The position numbers and the translations under genes are program-made. Below the pieces are notes generated by a model. The model had not been told where the DNA came from, searched no databases, and saw nothing but the letters and a program-made list of their open reading frames with translations. 64,000 nt of DNA from the NCBI GenBank assembly GCA_015063005.1, contig SUTF01000005.1, positions 1 to 64,000 of the forward strand, read 5' to 3'. Shown here in pieces: positions 8,665 through 18,117 of this stretch (its first letter is position 1; every line of letters starts with the position of its first letter). The stretch comes from Methanobrevibacter millerae. GTDB taxonomy: Archaea > Methanobacteriota > Methanobacteria > Methanobacteriales > Methanobacteriaceae.

Positions 8665-9644
8665 AACCATGCATCAAGACTGCCCTGTGATGAACTTAAG
8701 TTTTTAAGCTTATCTGATGCCTTGACGACACGATTTTCAGAAAAACCATGCTCGTAGCATAAGAATTCCACAAGGCCTTCCTTGTCAGGTTTATTCCATT
8801 TGATTTTATAGTCAGTATTGACATTATGGTTTAGGAATATGTCTCGCACTTCATTCAGGTCATGCTCACTTTCCTTTTGAAGTTCATCTAATTTTTCCTG
8901 TAACTGTCCTTTCTTGGCTAGTTTTAAAGCAGTTTTAGCTCCAACCCCTTTCAGACCATCACAAAAATCTGTTCCAATCAATATTCCCATATCAATCAGT
9001 TCTTCACGGGTAATGTTCAATTCATGCAATACATGTCTCAGTTCATAGTATTCAAGGTTTCCCAAGTTTGAGTTAACGGCAAGGTTTCTTACAACCCTTT
9101 TTGCTCCAAATAATAAGCAGTCATAATCCTGTGATGCAACAGCATAAGCATCTCCTTTTTCAACCAAATAAGCTGCTTGTGCTTCACCTTCACCTTTTGC
9201 CTCAACATATGGTATTCCCATTAATGTCAGTAATTTTTTTGAAGATTCTATTATTTCTGGTGATAATTTAGATGATCTCATTGCGAATTTGCGAGCCTTT
9301 TCAGTGTCTCCACTTTTCAGGGCTTCTTTATATATTTTTTCTGCTTCATCTCTCACTTCTCTTCTTTTGGCTTGAGTATCGCTTTTGAGTTCGGGTGCTT
9401 TTCCATCAAAAACATAAATTGGCTTTATTCCCTTTTCTACCATTGATGAATTTCTGTACAATATCCCGCTTAGGTGGGATGTTATGTTTCCATGTTCATC
9501 GCATAATGGCTGTCCGTCTCTTTGTCTTATTGTTGATAGGAACTGGTAAAGCGTGTTGAATGCATCTATGGATACAGCTCTACCTTCCAAGTCATTGAAT
9601 TTTATTTTTTCAGGTTCAATTATGTCCTTAAGTTTTACACCCAT
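8661..9644 (-). CDS. fen: flap endonuclease FEN-1
   Basis: Structure-specific 5' nuclease that removes flaps during Okazaki-fragment maturation and repair. The 327 residues have the N-terminal XPG domain (VSIDAFNTLYQF, then YVFDGKAPELK), the internal domain with EGEAQAAYL and ASQDYDCLLFG metal-binding acids, and the helix-hairpin-helix region GLKGVGAKTAL. The extreme C-terminus SSQGSLDAWF is a canonical PIP box for binding the PCNA clamp. The ribosome site GGTGAT sits just after the stop codon of the DUF98 gene (9-nt gap), so it is the last gene of the aks-DUF98-fen run. Confidence 0.95.
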   Translation of the reverse strand: MGVKLKDIIEPEKIKFNDLEGRAVSIDAFNTLYQFLSTIRQRDGQPLCDEHGNITSHLSGILYRNSSMVEKGIKPIYVFDGKAPELKSDTQAKRREVRDEAEKIYKEALKSGDTEKARKFAMRSSKLSPEIIESSKKLLTLMGIPYVEAKGEGEAQAAYLVEKGDAYAVASQDYDCLLFGAKRVVRNLAVNSNLGNLEYYELRHVLHELNITREELIDMGILIGTDFCDGLKGVGAKTALKLAKKGQLQEKLDELQKESEHDLNEVRDIFLNHNVNTDYKIKWNKPDKEGLVEFLCYEHGFSENRVVKASDKLKNLSSSQGSLDAWF

Positions 9645-9653
9645 TCATATCAC

Positions 9654-10226
9654 CTAAATGTCGGTAAATTTGCTTACCGGAAATACTTCTTTAATCCACA
9701 TCAATATTTCATTTTTATGGATGATGACGTAATCCCTGGCTAGCATGTCTTCTGTTGTATTGAATAGTTCTTGAAGTGTCTGGTTTGGTTTTTCAATGTA
9801 AATATTGTTGATTTCTCTTCGGGATTCAATGTTATAGTTTTTCAATATTCTTCCAATCGGTATATCTGCTCTGACCAAATCACAGCAGATTTCATCGGTC
9901 AGTCTTTTTAATGGAATATATGATACAGCATAAATCAGATTCTCATCATCTTTATGCATTATAACTTCCCTAAAATTAATTAAATCTCCACTTTCACAAT
10001 TAATTAATTTTGCAGTCTCTTCTGTTGCATCTTCAAAATGCTGTTCAAGTGTTGATAATGTTATTTTCCCATAAAGTACATCTAAGATTGCCGTAATGGA
10101 TCCGTCTGTTGTAAGTAGTATTTTTTGTGTGTTTGAGAAGTTTTTTGGATATGAATCCTCAACGGCATTTATTTTTTCAATAAGCCTTTTGTTGGCTTCG
10201 TTTTTATTCATTGGCATTTTATTCAC
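9654..10226 (-). CDS. DUF98 chorismate-lyase-like protein
   Basis: A protein of about 190 residues of the DUF98/UbiC-like fold found in methanogens. The conserved C-terminal block with LVRADIPIGRILKNYNIE and the glutamate in INNIYIEKP resemble chorismate pyruvate-lyase substrate-binding elements. A role in making an aromatic precursor is plausible but unproven here. The GTG at 10226 overlaps the aksD stop codon by 4 bases; in-frame ATGs at 10217 and 10211 are alternatives, and no strong ribosome site separates them. The tight overlap places it in the same operon as aksA and aksD. Confidence 0.72.
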   Translation of the reverse strand: MNKMPMNKNEANKRLIEKINAVEDSYPKNFSNTQKILLTTDGSITAILDVLYGKITLSTLEQHFEDATEETAKLINCESGDLINFREVIMHKDDENLIYAVSYIPLKRLTDEICCDLVRADIPIGRILKNYNIESRREINNIYIEKPNQTLQELFNTTEDMLARDYVIIHKNEILMWIKEVFPVSKFTDI

Positions 10227-11479
10227 ATCAAATCTTGTGGATTGGTTATAACCCCTTCAATTGCTGAAGCGGCTACGACCTTTGAATTTGAAAGATAAAC
10301 TGAAGATTTTGGATCTCCCATTCTACCTTTGAAATTCCTATTTGTTGTGGATATACAAACTTCGCCTTCGGATAATACTCCCATATGTCCACCAAGACAT
10401 GGTCCACATCCCGGATTGCATATTATAGCTCCAGCATCAATAAATGCTTCAATATATCCTAAGTTCATTGCTTGTTTGTATATTTCACGTGATGCTGGTA
10501 ATATTAATAATCTAATATTATCGTTAATTTTTTGACCTTTTAAGATTTCATATGCATCTTTCAAATCAGATAATCTGCCGTTTGTGCATGAACCGATTAA
10601 ACATTGGTCTATTGTAGTTCCTTCAACTTTAGAAATGTCCTTTACATTATCCACATCGTTTGGACATGCAATTTGAGGCTCCATATCAGTCACATCGAAA
10701 TGGAGTTCCTTTTCATATTCCGCATCATCATCTGATTTTACAATATTGAGTTCACTTTCTTTTTTGGAAGTTCTTTTGCAAATATAATCAATTACTTCTT
10801 TGTTAGGTTCCATTATTCCATTTTTGGCACCCATTTCAATTGCCATATTACACATTGTAGCTCTTCCTTCAACTCCCATGTTTTCTATGGTTTCTCCGCA
10901 AAATTCTGCGGTCTTATATGTTGCACCTGCAATTCCAATTTCTCCAATAATATTTAAAATCACATCTTTTGGTGCAATGCTTGGATTTAATTCACCCTCA
11001 ACTTCCATTTTGATTGCTTGGGGAACCATAAACCAGGTTTTGCCCGTTGCCCAAACCATTGCAAGGTCAGTCGCACCCATTCCTGTTGAAAATGCCCCGA
11101 ATGCACCATATGTGCAGGTATGTGAATCGGCACCGACTATTACCTTTCCCGGTTCGACCAATCCCATTTCGGGGACTACCTGATGGCAGATTCCTTCTCC
11201 ATGGATAAAGTTTTTGCTTATGCCTTGTTTTTTAATGAATTCACGGCAAACCTTTTGAAATTCTGCAGATCCGATTGTATTTGCAGGAACATTATGGTCA
11301 AAGATAATTGCTATTTTTTCTGGGTCCCATACTTTATCTGCAACTTTTTCAAAAGTCTTTATCGCCGGAGGGGATGTTCCATCGTGAGACATTGCAAGAT
11401 CCACGGGGATTTCTATTATTTCTCCGGGAGTCACATCATGTCCTGCCTTTTTGGATAAGATTTTTTCAGTAATATTCAT
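10223..11479 (-). CDS. aksD: homoaconitase / 3-isopropylmalate dehydratase large subunit (AksD type)
   Basis: An aconitase-superfamily large subunit of 418 residues that isomerises homocitrate-type or isopropylmalate-type tricarboxylates using a [4Fe-4S] cluster. Cysteine ligands are visible in GSCTNGR and in CNPGCGPCLGG; GADSHTCTYGAFG is the usual substrate/cluster block. The small subunit is not in this window. The adjacent regulatory-domain-free homocitrate-synthase-type gene favours the coenzyme B (7-mercaptoheptanoyl) pathway over leucine synthesis, but methanogens carry close paralogues for both and sequence reading alone cannot fully separate them. Confidence 0.82.
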   Translation of the reverse strand: MNITEKILSKKAGHDVTPGEIIEIPVDLAMSHDGTSPPAIKTFEKVADKVWDPEKIAIIFDHNVPANTIGSAEFQKVCREFIKKQGISKNFIHGEGICHQVVPEMGLVEPGKVIVGADSHTCTYGAFGAFSTGMGATDLAMVWATGKTWFMVPQAIKMEVEGELNPSIAPKDVILNIIGEIGIAGATYKTAEFCGETIENMGVEGRATMCNMAIEMGAKNGIMEPNKEVIDYICKRTSKKESELNIVKSDDDAEYEKELHFDVTDMEPQIACPNDVDNVKDISKVEGTTIDQCLIGSCTNGRLSDLKDAYEILKGQKINDNIRLLILPASREIYKQAMNLGYIEAFIDAGAIICNPGCGPCLGGHMGVLSEGEVCISTTNRNFKGRMGDPKSSVYLSNSKVVAASAIEGVITNPQDLM

Positions 11480-11488
11480 AAATATGAC

Positions 11489-12658
11489 CTATTCTTTTTT
11501 ACTAGTTTTTTTAACTATGTCTCTGAACACCTGATCGTTGATGTATTTTCCTTCTTCTCTGGATTTTTTGACTTGTCTCACGATTTCAATAAGCTGTTCA
11601 TCACTTACATCAAGTTCGCATTCATTTAATTTGGCTCTAACGGCTCTGCATCCTGAATGTTTTCCTAAAACAAGCTGTCTTTTCTGACCAACCAACTCAG
11701 GCACATACGGTTCGTAACATAATGGCTCTTCAATCACTGCGTCAACATGAATTCCTGATTCATGTCTGAATACATTGTTTCCAACAACTGGTTTGTTGTA
11801 TGGGATTGGCAATCCACTAGCTTTGGATACGATGTTTGATAATTCTGTAATGTATTTTGTTTTGAATCCTAAATCTTTACCGTATAATATTTTCAATGCC
11901 ATGATAAGTTCTTCTAGGGAAGCATTACCTGCCCTTTCACCTATACCATTGACTGTTGTTGAAATACCTTTTGCTCCAGCCAATACTCCGGTTATGGAGT
12001 TAATCACTGCTAAACCAAAGTCATTGTGGCAATGAAGAGCAATATTAATGTTTAAGTCTTTAACGAGCTCTCTGACTAGATAATCAATACCTTGTGGTGT
12101 AATTGCTCCGGTTGTGTCTGCAATGTGGACTCTGTCAGCACCGCATTCCTGTGCTTTTGAATATATTCTTTTTAAAAATTCAATGTCTGTTCTGGTTGCA
12201 TCTTCAGCTGAAAAGGCAACATATAATCCGTGGTCTTTAGCATAATCTACTGCAGTTTCACATAAATTAATTGCGTCTTGACGGGTTATGTGCATTTTAT
12301 GGTCTAAATGTATGTCAGAAGTTCCAATAAACGTAATTATTCCGTCAACATCGCAGTCAAGAGCCGCATCTATATCTTCAGGTTTTGTTCTGGTCAATGC
12401 GAGAATGTCTGCATTCAAACCTTCTTTGGCTATTGAAGACACACTTTCTCTTTCCCTTTCTGAAACTATTGGGAAACCTGCTTCGATTTGATTAATTTTA
12501 AACTGATCAAGTTTGCGAGCAATTTCTAGTTTTTCGTTTAAGCTGAAACAAACTCCTGGGGTCTGTTCACCGTCTCTTAAAGTGGTATCATATATTATAA
12601 AATCTTCAGGGAATGTTATTTCACATTCTTTATTATAATGACTAATGTAATATTGCAA
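11489..12658 (-). CDS. aksA: homocitrate synthase AksA (2-isopropylmalate synthase family)
   Basis: Condenses acetyl-CoA with a 2-oxo dicarboxylate, starting the 2-oxosuberate branch of coenzyme B synthesis. The 389 residues contain the DTTLRDGEQTPGV signature, HCHNDFGLA and GIGERAGNASLEE motifs of the LeuA/HCS family. The protein ends soon after the catalytic and subdomain regions and lacks the C-terminal LeuA regulatory domain of about 120 residues, which argues for AksA. The likely start is TTG 12658, preceded by AGTGAGAT. Nine bases separate it from aksD, indicating one transcript. LeuA- or CimA-type activity remains a weaker alternative. Confidence 0.82.
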   Translation of the reverse strand: MQYYISHYNKECEITFPEDFIIYDTTLRDGEQTPGVCFSLNEKLEIARKLDQFKINQIEAGFPIVSERERESVSSIAKEGLNADILALTRTKPEDIDAALDCDVDGIITFIGTSDIHLDHKMHITRQDAINLCETAVDYAKDHGLYVAFSAEDATRTDIEFLKRIYSKAQECGADRVHIADTTGAITPQGIDYLVRELVKDLNINIALHCHNDFGLAVINSITGVLAGAKGISTTVNGIGERAGNASLEELIMALKILYGKDLGFKTKYITELSNIVSKASGLPIPYNKPVVGNNVFRHESGIHVDAVIEEPLCYEPYVPELVGQKRQLVLGKHSGCRAVRAKLNECELDVSDEQLIEIVRQVKKSREEGKYINDQVFRDIVKKTSKKE

Positions 12659-12733
12659 TTATCTCACTTCTTTAAAATTTTAATATTATAGTATTATTTC
12701 TTTAATGTTAATATAATATTTTCTAAAGAATCG

Positions 12734-13273
12734 CTATAAGTTTTCTAAAAGTTCCAAATATGATGTTCTTTCAAAACCGTCTTCAATGCCTAATTTTGAA
12801 AATAGCTCGAATATTCTATTTTGAGCTTCACTGTAATCTGTTTCGTCATCTAAAGCAATTTCTATTTCCATATATGGGTCCAATCCTTCAATATCGTCAA
12901 GACTGATTTCAAAATTTTTATAGGTATAATATTGTCTGTCTTTCCTGACCGCCCTTACCTTGACAAATCCCAAGTGTTCAAATATCTTGCTGCATTTTGC
13001 ACTGTCTTCTATTGTAATTTCAATTTCTTCTCGGGTTTTACTTTTGGAATCTATTTTTGGACCTTTATATGTTATGAATATATTATTGTCTTCATTTTCT
13101 TTCGTTGTCCTTATTCTTAAGGCTTCATCTGTTTTTGCAAAATCAACTATTGGGCTGTTAAAATATATATCTTCTTGAAATTCTTTTTTACTTTTTATAG
13201 CCCCAAGATTTTCTAACTTTTTTTCCATATCCTCAAAATTATCAATTTTTGCTTTAACTTCAACTTCTATCAT
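12734..13273 (-). CDS. CYTH-domain protein (CyaB-type adenylate cyclase / triphosphatase fold)
   Basis: A 179-residue single CYTH domain. The opening EVEVKAKI matches the ExExK metal-binding signature, and alternating charged strands (LRIRTTKENE, EIEITIE, MEIEIALDDE) line the expected tunnel for a triphosphate substrate. Members are either class IV adenylate cyclases or thiamine/inorganic triphosphatases, and the archaeal role is not established. GGGGG precedes the ATG by 7 bases. It is transcribed divergently from tbp. Confidence 0.85.
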   Translation of the reverse strand: MIEVEVKAKIDNFEDMEKKLENLGAIKSKKEFQEDIYFNSPIVDFAKTDEALRIRTTKENEDNNIFITYKGPKIDSKSKTREEIEITIEDSAKCSKIFEHLGFVKVRAVRKDRQYYTYKNFEISLDDIEGLDPYMEIEIALDDETDYSEAQNRIFELFSKLGIEDGFERTSYLELLENL

Positions 13274-13333
13274 GTCAATTCCCCCTATTGATTATTATTT
13301 AAAATTTTATTAAATTTTAATTTTTTTGTAATA

Positions 13334-13360
13334 TTATATAAATAAACATAAGTTTATATA
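13334..13360 (+). promoter_or_regulatory. candidate tbp promoter
   Basis: Two TATA-like sequences, ATTATATAAAT (13333-13343) and TTTATATA (13353-13360), lie roughly 100 bases upstream of the tbp start in an almost pure A/T divergent intergenic region. Which is used cannot be decided by eye. Confidence 0.4.
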
Positions 13361-13456
13361 CTATTTAAATAAAATATTTTATTAGTAAAAATTTAATTTT
13401 TTGTTTTCTTAATTTTTACTTACTACTTTTAAAAACTTAAATTGGAGGTTTAAATT

Positions 13457-14002
13457 TTGACCGATGTTGACATTAAAATAGAAAACATTGTAGCTTCCGC
13501 AAGCATTGGTAAGGATATTGTCCTGACTGATGTGTCCCAAGCTTTAGAAGGGGTTAATTTTAATCGTGAACAGTTTCCAGGATTAGTATTTAAACTTAAA
13601 GATCCTAAAACCGCAGCGTTAATTTTCAGCTCTGGTAAGCTTGTTTGTACTGGAGCAAAATCTATAGATGATTCTAAATTAGCAATCAAAAAAACTGTAG
13701 ATTTGATGAGGGAAGTAGATACAGATATTCCTCATGAATTTGAAATTAAAATTCAAAATATTGTGGCATCTGCAAACTTGCAATCCACATTAAATTTAGA
13801 AGCAGTAGCTTTAGAACTCGAAGACACTGAATACGAACCGGAACAATTCCCTGGTTTAGTATACAGATTATCCGATCCTAAAGTTGTGCTATTATTGTTT
13901 GGTTCTGGTAAAGTAGTTTGTACCGGAGCAAAAACAAAAAGCGACGCTAAATTAGGTGTCGAAAGAGCTTACGATAGATTAAGTGAGCTAGATTTAATAT
14001 AA
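13457..14002 (+). CDS. tbp: TATA-box binding protein
   Basis: Archaeal general transcription factor that recognises the TATA box and recruits TFB. The 181-residue saddle is made of two direct repeats: IENIVASA...FPGLVFKL...FSSGKLVCTGAKS (about 7-85) and IQNIVASA...FPGLVYRL...FGSGKVVCTGAKT (about 97-175). The start is TTG at 13457, with a perfect GGAGGT seven bases before it. A short acidic tail follows the second repeat. It is probably co-transcribed with the downstream serB gene, whose start lies 12 bases after the tbp stop. Confidence 0.97.
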   Translation: MTDVDIKIENIVASASIGKDIVLTDVSQALEGVNFNREQFPGLVFKLKDPKTAALIFSSGKLVCTGAKSIDDSKLAIKKTVDLMREVDTDIPHEFEIKIQNIVASANLQSTLNLEAVALELEDTEYEPEQFPGLVYRLSDPKVVLLLFGSGKVVCTGAKTKSDAKLGVERAYDRLSELDLI

Positions 14003-14014
14003 TTGGTGGTATTA

Positions 14015-15661
14015 TTGATTAAACTTGTAGTATTTGACTTAGATAACGTTATTATTGATGGTGAAGCAATAGATGAGATAGGAAAATTAGCAAATGTTGA
14101 AGATGACATAGCTGCAATTACTGAAAAAGCTATGCAAGGTGAAATAGACTTTGAAACTTCTATTAAAGACAGAGTCCAACTTCTTGAAGGAACCTCTATC
14201 GAAGAAATCGAAAAAGTCGCAGATGAACTTCCATTAATGCCTGGTGCTAGTGACACTATCGCACGTTTAAAAGATGAAGATGTAGATGTAGCTATCATTA
14301 GTGGTAGTTTTGATGTAGTGGCTGAGAAGGTTAAAGAAAAACTTGGTATTGATACAGTCTATACCAATAGTTTCACAGTCGAAGATGGTAAATTAACTGG
14401 TGAAGTGACTGGTCCTTTAGTATCTGGTTCTAAATTAGATGTTTTAAAAGACCATGTTGAAAAAGCAGGTATTTCTTTAGAAGAAGTAGTTGCTGTTGGA
14501 GATGGCGCAAATGACATTTCCATGATTGAATCAGCTGGTTGCGGAATCGCATTCAATGCTAAAGATTCTGTAAAAGAAATAGCTGATGTAGTAGTAGACG
14601 AAAAAGACTTAACAAAAGTCTTAGACGAAATTCTTAATCAATTAACCACTGAAGATACTGAAAACGACGCTGTTGAAAATGAAGAAGCTGAAGCTGAAGA
14701 AGTTGAAGAAGTAGAAGAAGCTGAAGTTGCTGAAGCAGAAGATGCTGAAGAAAAAGCTGAACCTGCTGAAGAAGAAAAAACCGAAGCTGAAAAACCTAAA
14801 AATGATCTTCCAAAATCTGAATTTGTTCTTGCTGACACTATGGAAGGTGTAAGAAAACAAAAAGATGAAAAAGAAGCTGAAATCTCCAGAATTGCTGATG
14901 AAAGAGAAGAATACAATAGAATTGCTAAGGAACAACGTAAAATACGTGATGAATTAAACGCATCATTAAAAGAAAACCTAAACAAAGCTATTGAATACAG
15001 AAATGAACGTAATGAAATCAACAAGGCTGTTGAAGAAGCTAAAAAAGCTCGTAACGAAGCTAATAATCAGATTAAAAGTTTAGAATGGTCTTCTGGTAAA
15101 CGTGATAAAGTTAAAATCGAAAATGAAATCAAAAAAATTGATAAAATTATCGAAACTCGTGTTTTAGACATCAAAAAGGAAAACCAACTTGTTAAAAACG
15201 CTAACGATTTAAGAAAACAATTGATGGAAATCCAAGAAGATGAATCAGTTAAAGAAGAAGCTCAAGAATTAAGAAAAGTATCTGAAGAAGAGCACGAAAA
15301 AGTTATTGCACTTTCTGAACAAGCACAAGCTGCTCACGAAGAAATGTTAACTTACTTCAGAAAAACTGATGATATCAGAACTGCAGCTGACGATGCTCAC
15401 AAAAAATTCATCGAAGCACGTAACAATGCTTCCGCAAAACATGAAGAATTCAAAGCTGTATTAAGCGATATCCACGTTATTAACAAGAAATTAGGTTCAG
15501 GTAAACCTAGAAAAAGGAAATCTGATAAAAAACCTTCATCTGGTGCTAACAAAAACCGTGAAGAAAAAGAAAGAGCTGAAGAAATCTTCGAAAAATTCAA
15601 ACAAGGTGGAAAATTATCTACTGAAGAGCTCTTGCTCTTGCAAAAATATAATATAAATTAA
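14015..15661 (+). CDS. serB: phosphoserine-phosphatase-like HAD domain fused to a long coiled coil
   Basis: About 548 residues. The first 205 form a HAD phosphatase of SerB type: VVFDLDNV (nucleophile loop), ISGSFD, the GSKLDVL lysine and VGDGANDISMI. A linker of about 55 residues made almost only of Glu, Ala and Val follows. About 280 residues of Lys/Glu/Arg-rich heptad coiled coil come next, resembling the archaeal COG1340 coiled-coil family, and the protein ends in a short EELLLLQKYNIN tail. I place the start at TTG 14015 after GGTGGT; an earlier TTG at 14003 lacks a ribosome site. The phosphatase half suggests serine synthesis; the coiled-coil half implies scaffolding or RNP association. 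Both are inference. Confidence 0.85.
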   Translation: MIKLVVFDLDNVIIDGEAIDEIGKLANVEDDIAAITEKAMQGEIDFETSIKDRVQLLEGTSIEEIEKVADELPLMPGASDTIARLKDEDVDVAIISGSFDVVAEKVKEKLGIDTVYTNSFTVEDGKLTGEVTGPLVSGSKLDVLKDHVEKAGISLEEVVAVGDGANDISMIESAGCGIAFNAKDSVKEIADVVVDEKDLTKVLDEILNQLTTEDTENDAVENEEAEAEEVEEVEEAEVAEAEDAEEKAEPAEEEKTEAEKPKNDLPKSEFVLADTMEGVRKQKDEKEAEISRIADEREEYNRIAKEQRKIRDELNASLKENLNKAIEYRNERNEINKAVEEAKKARNEANNQIKSLEWSSGKRDKVKIENEIKKIDKIIETRVLDIKKENQLVKNANDLRKQLMEIQEDESVKEEAQELRKVSEEEHEKVIALSEQAQAAHEEMLTYFRKTDDIRTAADDAHKKFIEARNNASAKHEEFKAVLSDIHVINKKLGSGKPRKRKSDKKPSSGANKNREEKERAEEIFEKFKQGGKLSTEELLLLQKYNIN

Positions 15662-15716
15662 ATATAATTTTAATTTATATTCTTTTACTTTTTTTAAATT
15701 TAATTGGGGATATTAC

Positions 15717-15863
15717 ATGTCTGAAGAAAAAATTGAAACCTGTTTTTTATGCGGTAAGAAATTTGACATGAATAACTCAGAATTGGCTTATTATCGTAAT
15801 GGAAAATATCCTATTTGCGATTACTGTGCTGAATTTTACTCATTTTATAGGGAAGATTTATAA
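15717..15863 (+). CDS. 48-residue zinc-ribbon protein
   Basis: ATG 15717 follows a GGGGAT ribosome site. The product of 48 residues has two CxxC pairs, CFLCGKKF and CDYCAEFY, spaced 22 residues apart, so a single treble-clef or zinc-ribbon is likely. It is mostly polar with a tyrosine-rich C-terminus (FYSFYREDL). It sits alone between serB and topA with its own ribosome site. I do not recognise a named family; a nucleic-acid or ribosome-associated role is only a guess from the fold. Confidence 0.75.
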   Translation: MSEEKIETCFLCGKKFDMNNSELAYYRNGKYPICDYCAEFYSFYREDL

Positions 15864-15957
15864 TTCTCATATTCTATTTTTTCATAGAAATTTTTATATA
15901 TGATAATTTATTCTATATTTTATCTAATTAGAAAAATTATGTGGAGTACTTGTTAGA

Positions 15958-18117
15958 ATGCATGAAGTAATTATTTGTGAGAAACCTAGTTCGGCTGAAA
16001 AAATAGCAAAGGCATTATCTTCCAAAGCTAAAAAAAATTTTTACAATAAGAAAATAAAATATTGGACATTGAATAGAGATTCAAAAGATATTACTGTTTT
16101 ATCTGGTGTTGGCCATTTATACTCATTAATTCCAAACACTTCAAAAAGCAGCATTTCATTTAATTTGCATTGGGCACCTGCATATGAAGTAAATAAAAAA
16201 ACTAGCGGTTACACCCGTGATTATGTTAGGGCTATCCAAAAATTCGGTAAAGGTGCTGATTCATATGTTCATGCATGCGATTATGATGTTGAAGGTACAT
16301 TAATTGGATATAATGCTTTAAAGTATGCTTGTGGTGAAGAATCATTATCCAAATCATCCCGTATGAAATTTTCCACATTGACTAAAAAGGATATTATTGA
16401 TGCTTACGAGAATAGGATTAATATAGATATGCATCAGGTTGATAATGGTATTGCACGCCACATTCTGGATTATTATTTTGGAATGAATATTTCAATCGCT
16501 TTGTCAAATGCGGTTCGCAAATCCAAAAAACGATTTTTAAAACTATCTGTAGGTCGTGTCCAAACTCCTACCTTATCAATATTGGTTGATCGTGAAAAGG
16601 AAATAGAGGAGTTTGTTCCAGAACCTTATTGGGTTATCCGAGCTATTCTTGATTTTGAAGACATTGAAATCAAACATGTTGACGGAAATATTTTCGACCG
16701 TGAACGTGCCGAGGAAATATTCAATAAGTGCAGCGGCAAGGATGCTACAGTAGATAAAATTGATTTTTCTAATTCAACTACAAAACCTCCGGTTCCATTT
16801 AACTTGGGAGGTTTGCAGTCCGAGGCTTATAATGTATTCGGTTTTACTCCAAAAAGAACTCAGGTCATTGCTCAAAACCTTTACAGTTCAGGTTATACTT
16901 CCTATCCACGTACTTCATCTCAAAAATTACCTGAAAGCTTAGGATTCGCATCCATATTCAAGCAATTGGCAAATGATCAGGAATACAGAAAACATATTTC
17001 ACAATTGCCTGCTAAATTAAAACCTAACAACGGTAAAAAGGATGATGAGGCACACCCTGCTATACACCCTACTGGAATACTGCCGTCTAGCCTATCCAAG
17101 GATGAACAGAAAATCTATGATTTGATTGTATATAGGTTTATTGCAGTATTTTTCGAAGCTGCAAAATTCGAGACAATGAGTACCACTTTGGATATTGAGG
17201 GTGAAAAATTCCGTTTCAGACGTAGAAGGGTAACTCATAAGGGATGGATGGAACATTATCCATTCAGAAAAATTGATGATGAAAAATTCCCTGAAGTTAA
17301 GGAAGGGGATTCAATGAGTGTTAAAGAGTTAATTTCTGATGAAAAGGAAACCAAACCTCCTGCCAGATATAATCAGGCTTCTTTAATTAAGGAATTGGAA
17401 AAAAGGGAACTTGGTACAAAGGCTACTCGTGCTGATATCATTGATAAGCTATATGACCGTAAATATATAGATGGGAATAAAATTTCTGTTAATCAATTAG
17501 GTAAAAATCTTATTGATACATTAAGCAGCTATTGTAATAACCTCACCAGTGAGGAATTGACCAGAGATTTGGAAGACAAGCTTGAAGGTATCAACAAAGA
17601 GGTTACAACCAGACAAAGTGTTATTGATGAAGGAGAAAAGGATGTTAAAGAAATTCTAGTAGACATTGATAAAAATACTGAAGAGATTGGTTCCAAACTT
17701 TATGATGCCTATCAGGAAAGCAATATTGTCGGCAAGTGTAAATGTGGCGGAAATCTCATTAAAAGATATTCTCCTAAAAACAAAAGTTATTTTGTAGGTT
17801 GTTCAAATTATCCTGATTGCAATCATACTTATTCTATTCCTAAAGGTGCACGTTTCTTAAAGAAAACCTGTGATAAATGTGGATTGCCTATGATTTCATT
17901 TGGAAGCAAGCCACCTAAACATGCCTGTCTGGATTCAAACTGCGGTAAGGAGCATCTTGAACCTGGTCAAATTGAAGTTCTTGGCAAGTGTCCTGACTGT
18001 GGAAAAGATCTCATTAAACGTTCCGGACGTTATGGGGATTTTGTCGGATGCAAAGGTTTTCCAAGATGCCGGTTCACATGTGCATTAGATGAACTTAAAT
18101 ATAAACTCAAGAAGTAA
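15958..18117 (+). CDS. topA: DNA topoisomerase I (type IA)
   Basis: Relaxes negative supercoils by single-strand passage. The 719 residues begin with the TOPRIM fold (IICEKPSSAEKIAKAL, and the acidic ACDYDVEG, a variant of the usual DxDxE surroundings). The strand-cleaving tyrosine is Y316 in YTSYPRTSS. The C-terminus carries three zinc ribbons (CKCGG...CSNYPDC, CDKCG...CLDSNC, CPDCG...CKGFPRC) that bind single-stranded DNA. GGAG stands 11 bases before ATG 15958, a slightly long spacing. It lies downstream of tbp, serB and the zinc-ribbon gene in an order conserved in related methanogens. Confidence 0.95.
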   Translation: MHEVIICEKPSSAEKIAKALSSKAKKNFYNKKIKYWTLNRDSKDITVLSGVGHLYSLIPNTSKSSISFNLHWAPAYEVNKKTSGYTRDYVRAIQKFGKGADSYVHACDYDVEGTLIGYNALKYACGEESLSKSSRMKFSTLTKKDIIDAYENRINIDMHQVDNGIARHILDYYFGMNISIALSNAVRKSKKRFLKLSVGRVQTPTLSILVDREKEIEEFVPEPYWVIRAILDFEDIEIKHVDGNIFDRERAEEIFNKCSGKDATVDKIDFSNSTTKPPVPFNLGGLQSEAYNVFGFTPKRTQVIAQNLYSSGYTSYPRTSSQKLPESLGFASIFKQLANDQEYRKHISQLPAKLKPNNGKKDDEAHPAIHPTGILPSSLSKDEQKIYDLIVYRFIAVFFEAAKFETMSTTLDIEGEKFRFRRRRVTHKGWMEHYPFRKIDDEKFPEVKEGDSMSVKELISDEKETKPPARYNQASLIKELEKRELGTKATRADIIDKLYDRKYIDGNKISVNQLGKNLIDTLSSYCNNLTSEELTRDLEDKLEGINKEVTTRQSVIDEGEKDVKEILVDIDKNTEEIGSKLYDAYQESNIVGKCKCGGNLIKRYSPKNKSYFVGCSNYPDCNHTYSIPKGARFLKKTCDKCGLPMISFGSKPPKHACLDSNCGKEHLEPGQIEVLGKCPDCGKDLIKRSGRYGDFVGCKGFPRCRFTCALDELKYKLKK

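Noticed and set aside
14638..15024. Minus-strand Ser-rich open frames opposite serB
   Set aside because: They are antisense shadows of the Glu/Ala-rich linker and coiled coil; there is no ribosome site and they conflict with the strong sense gene.
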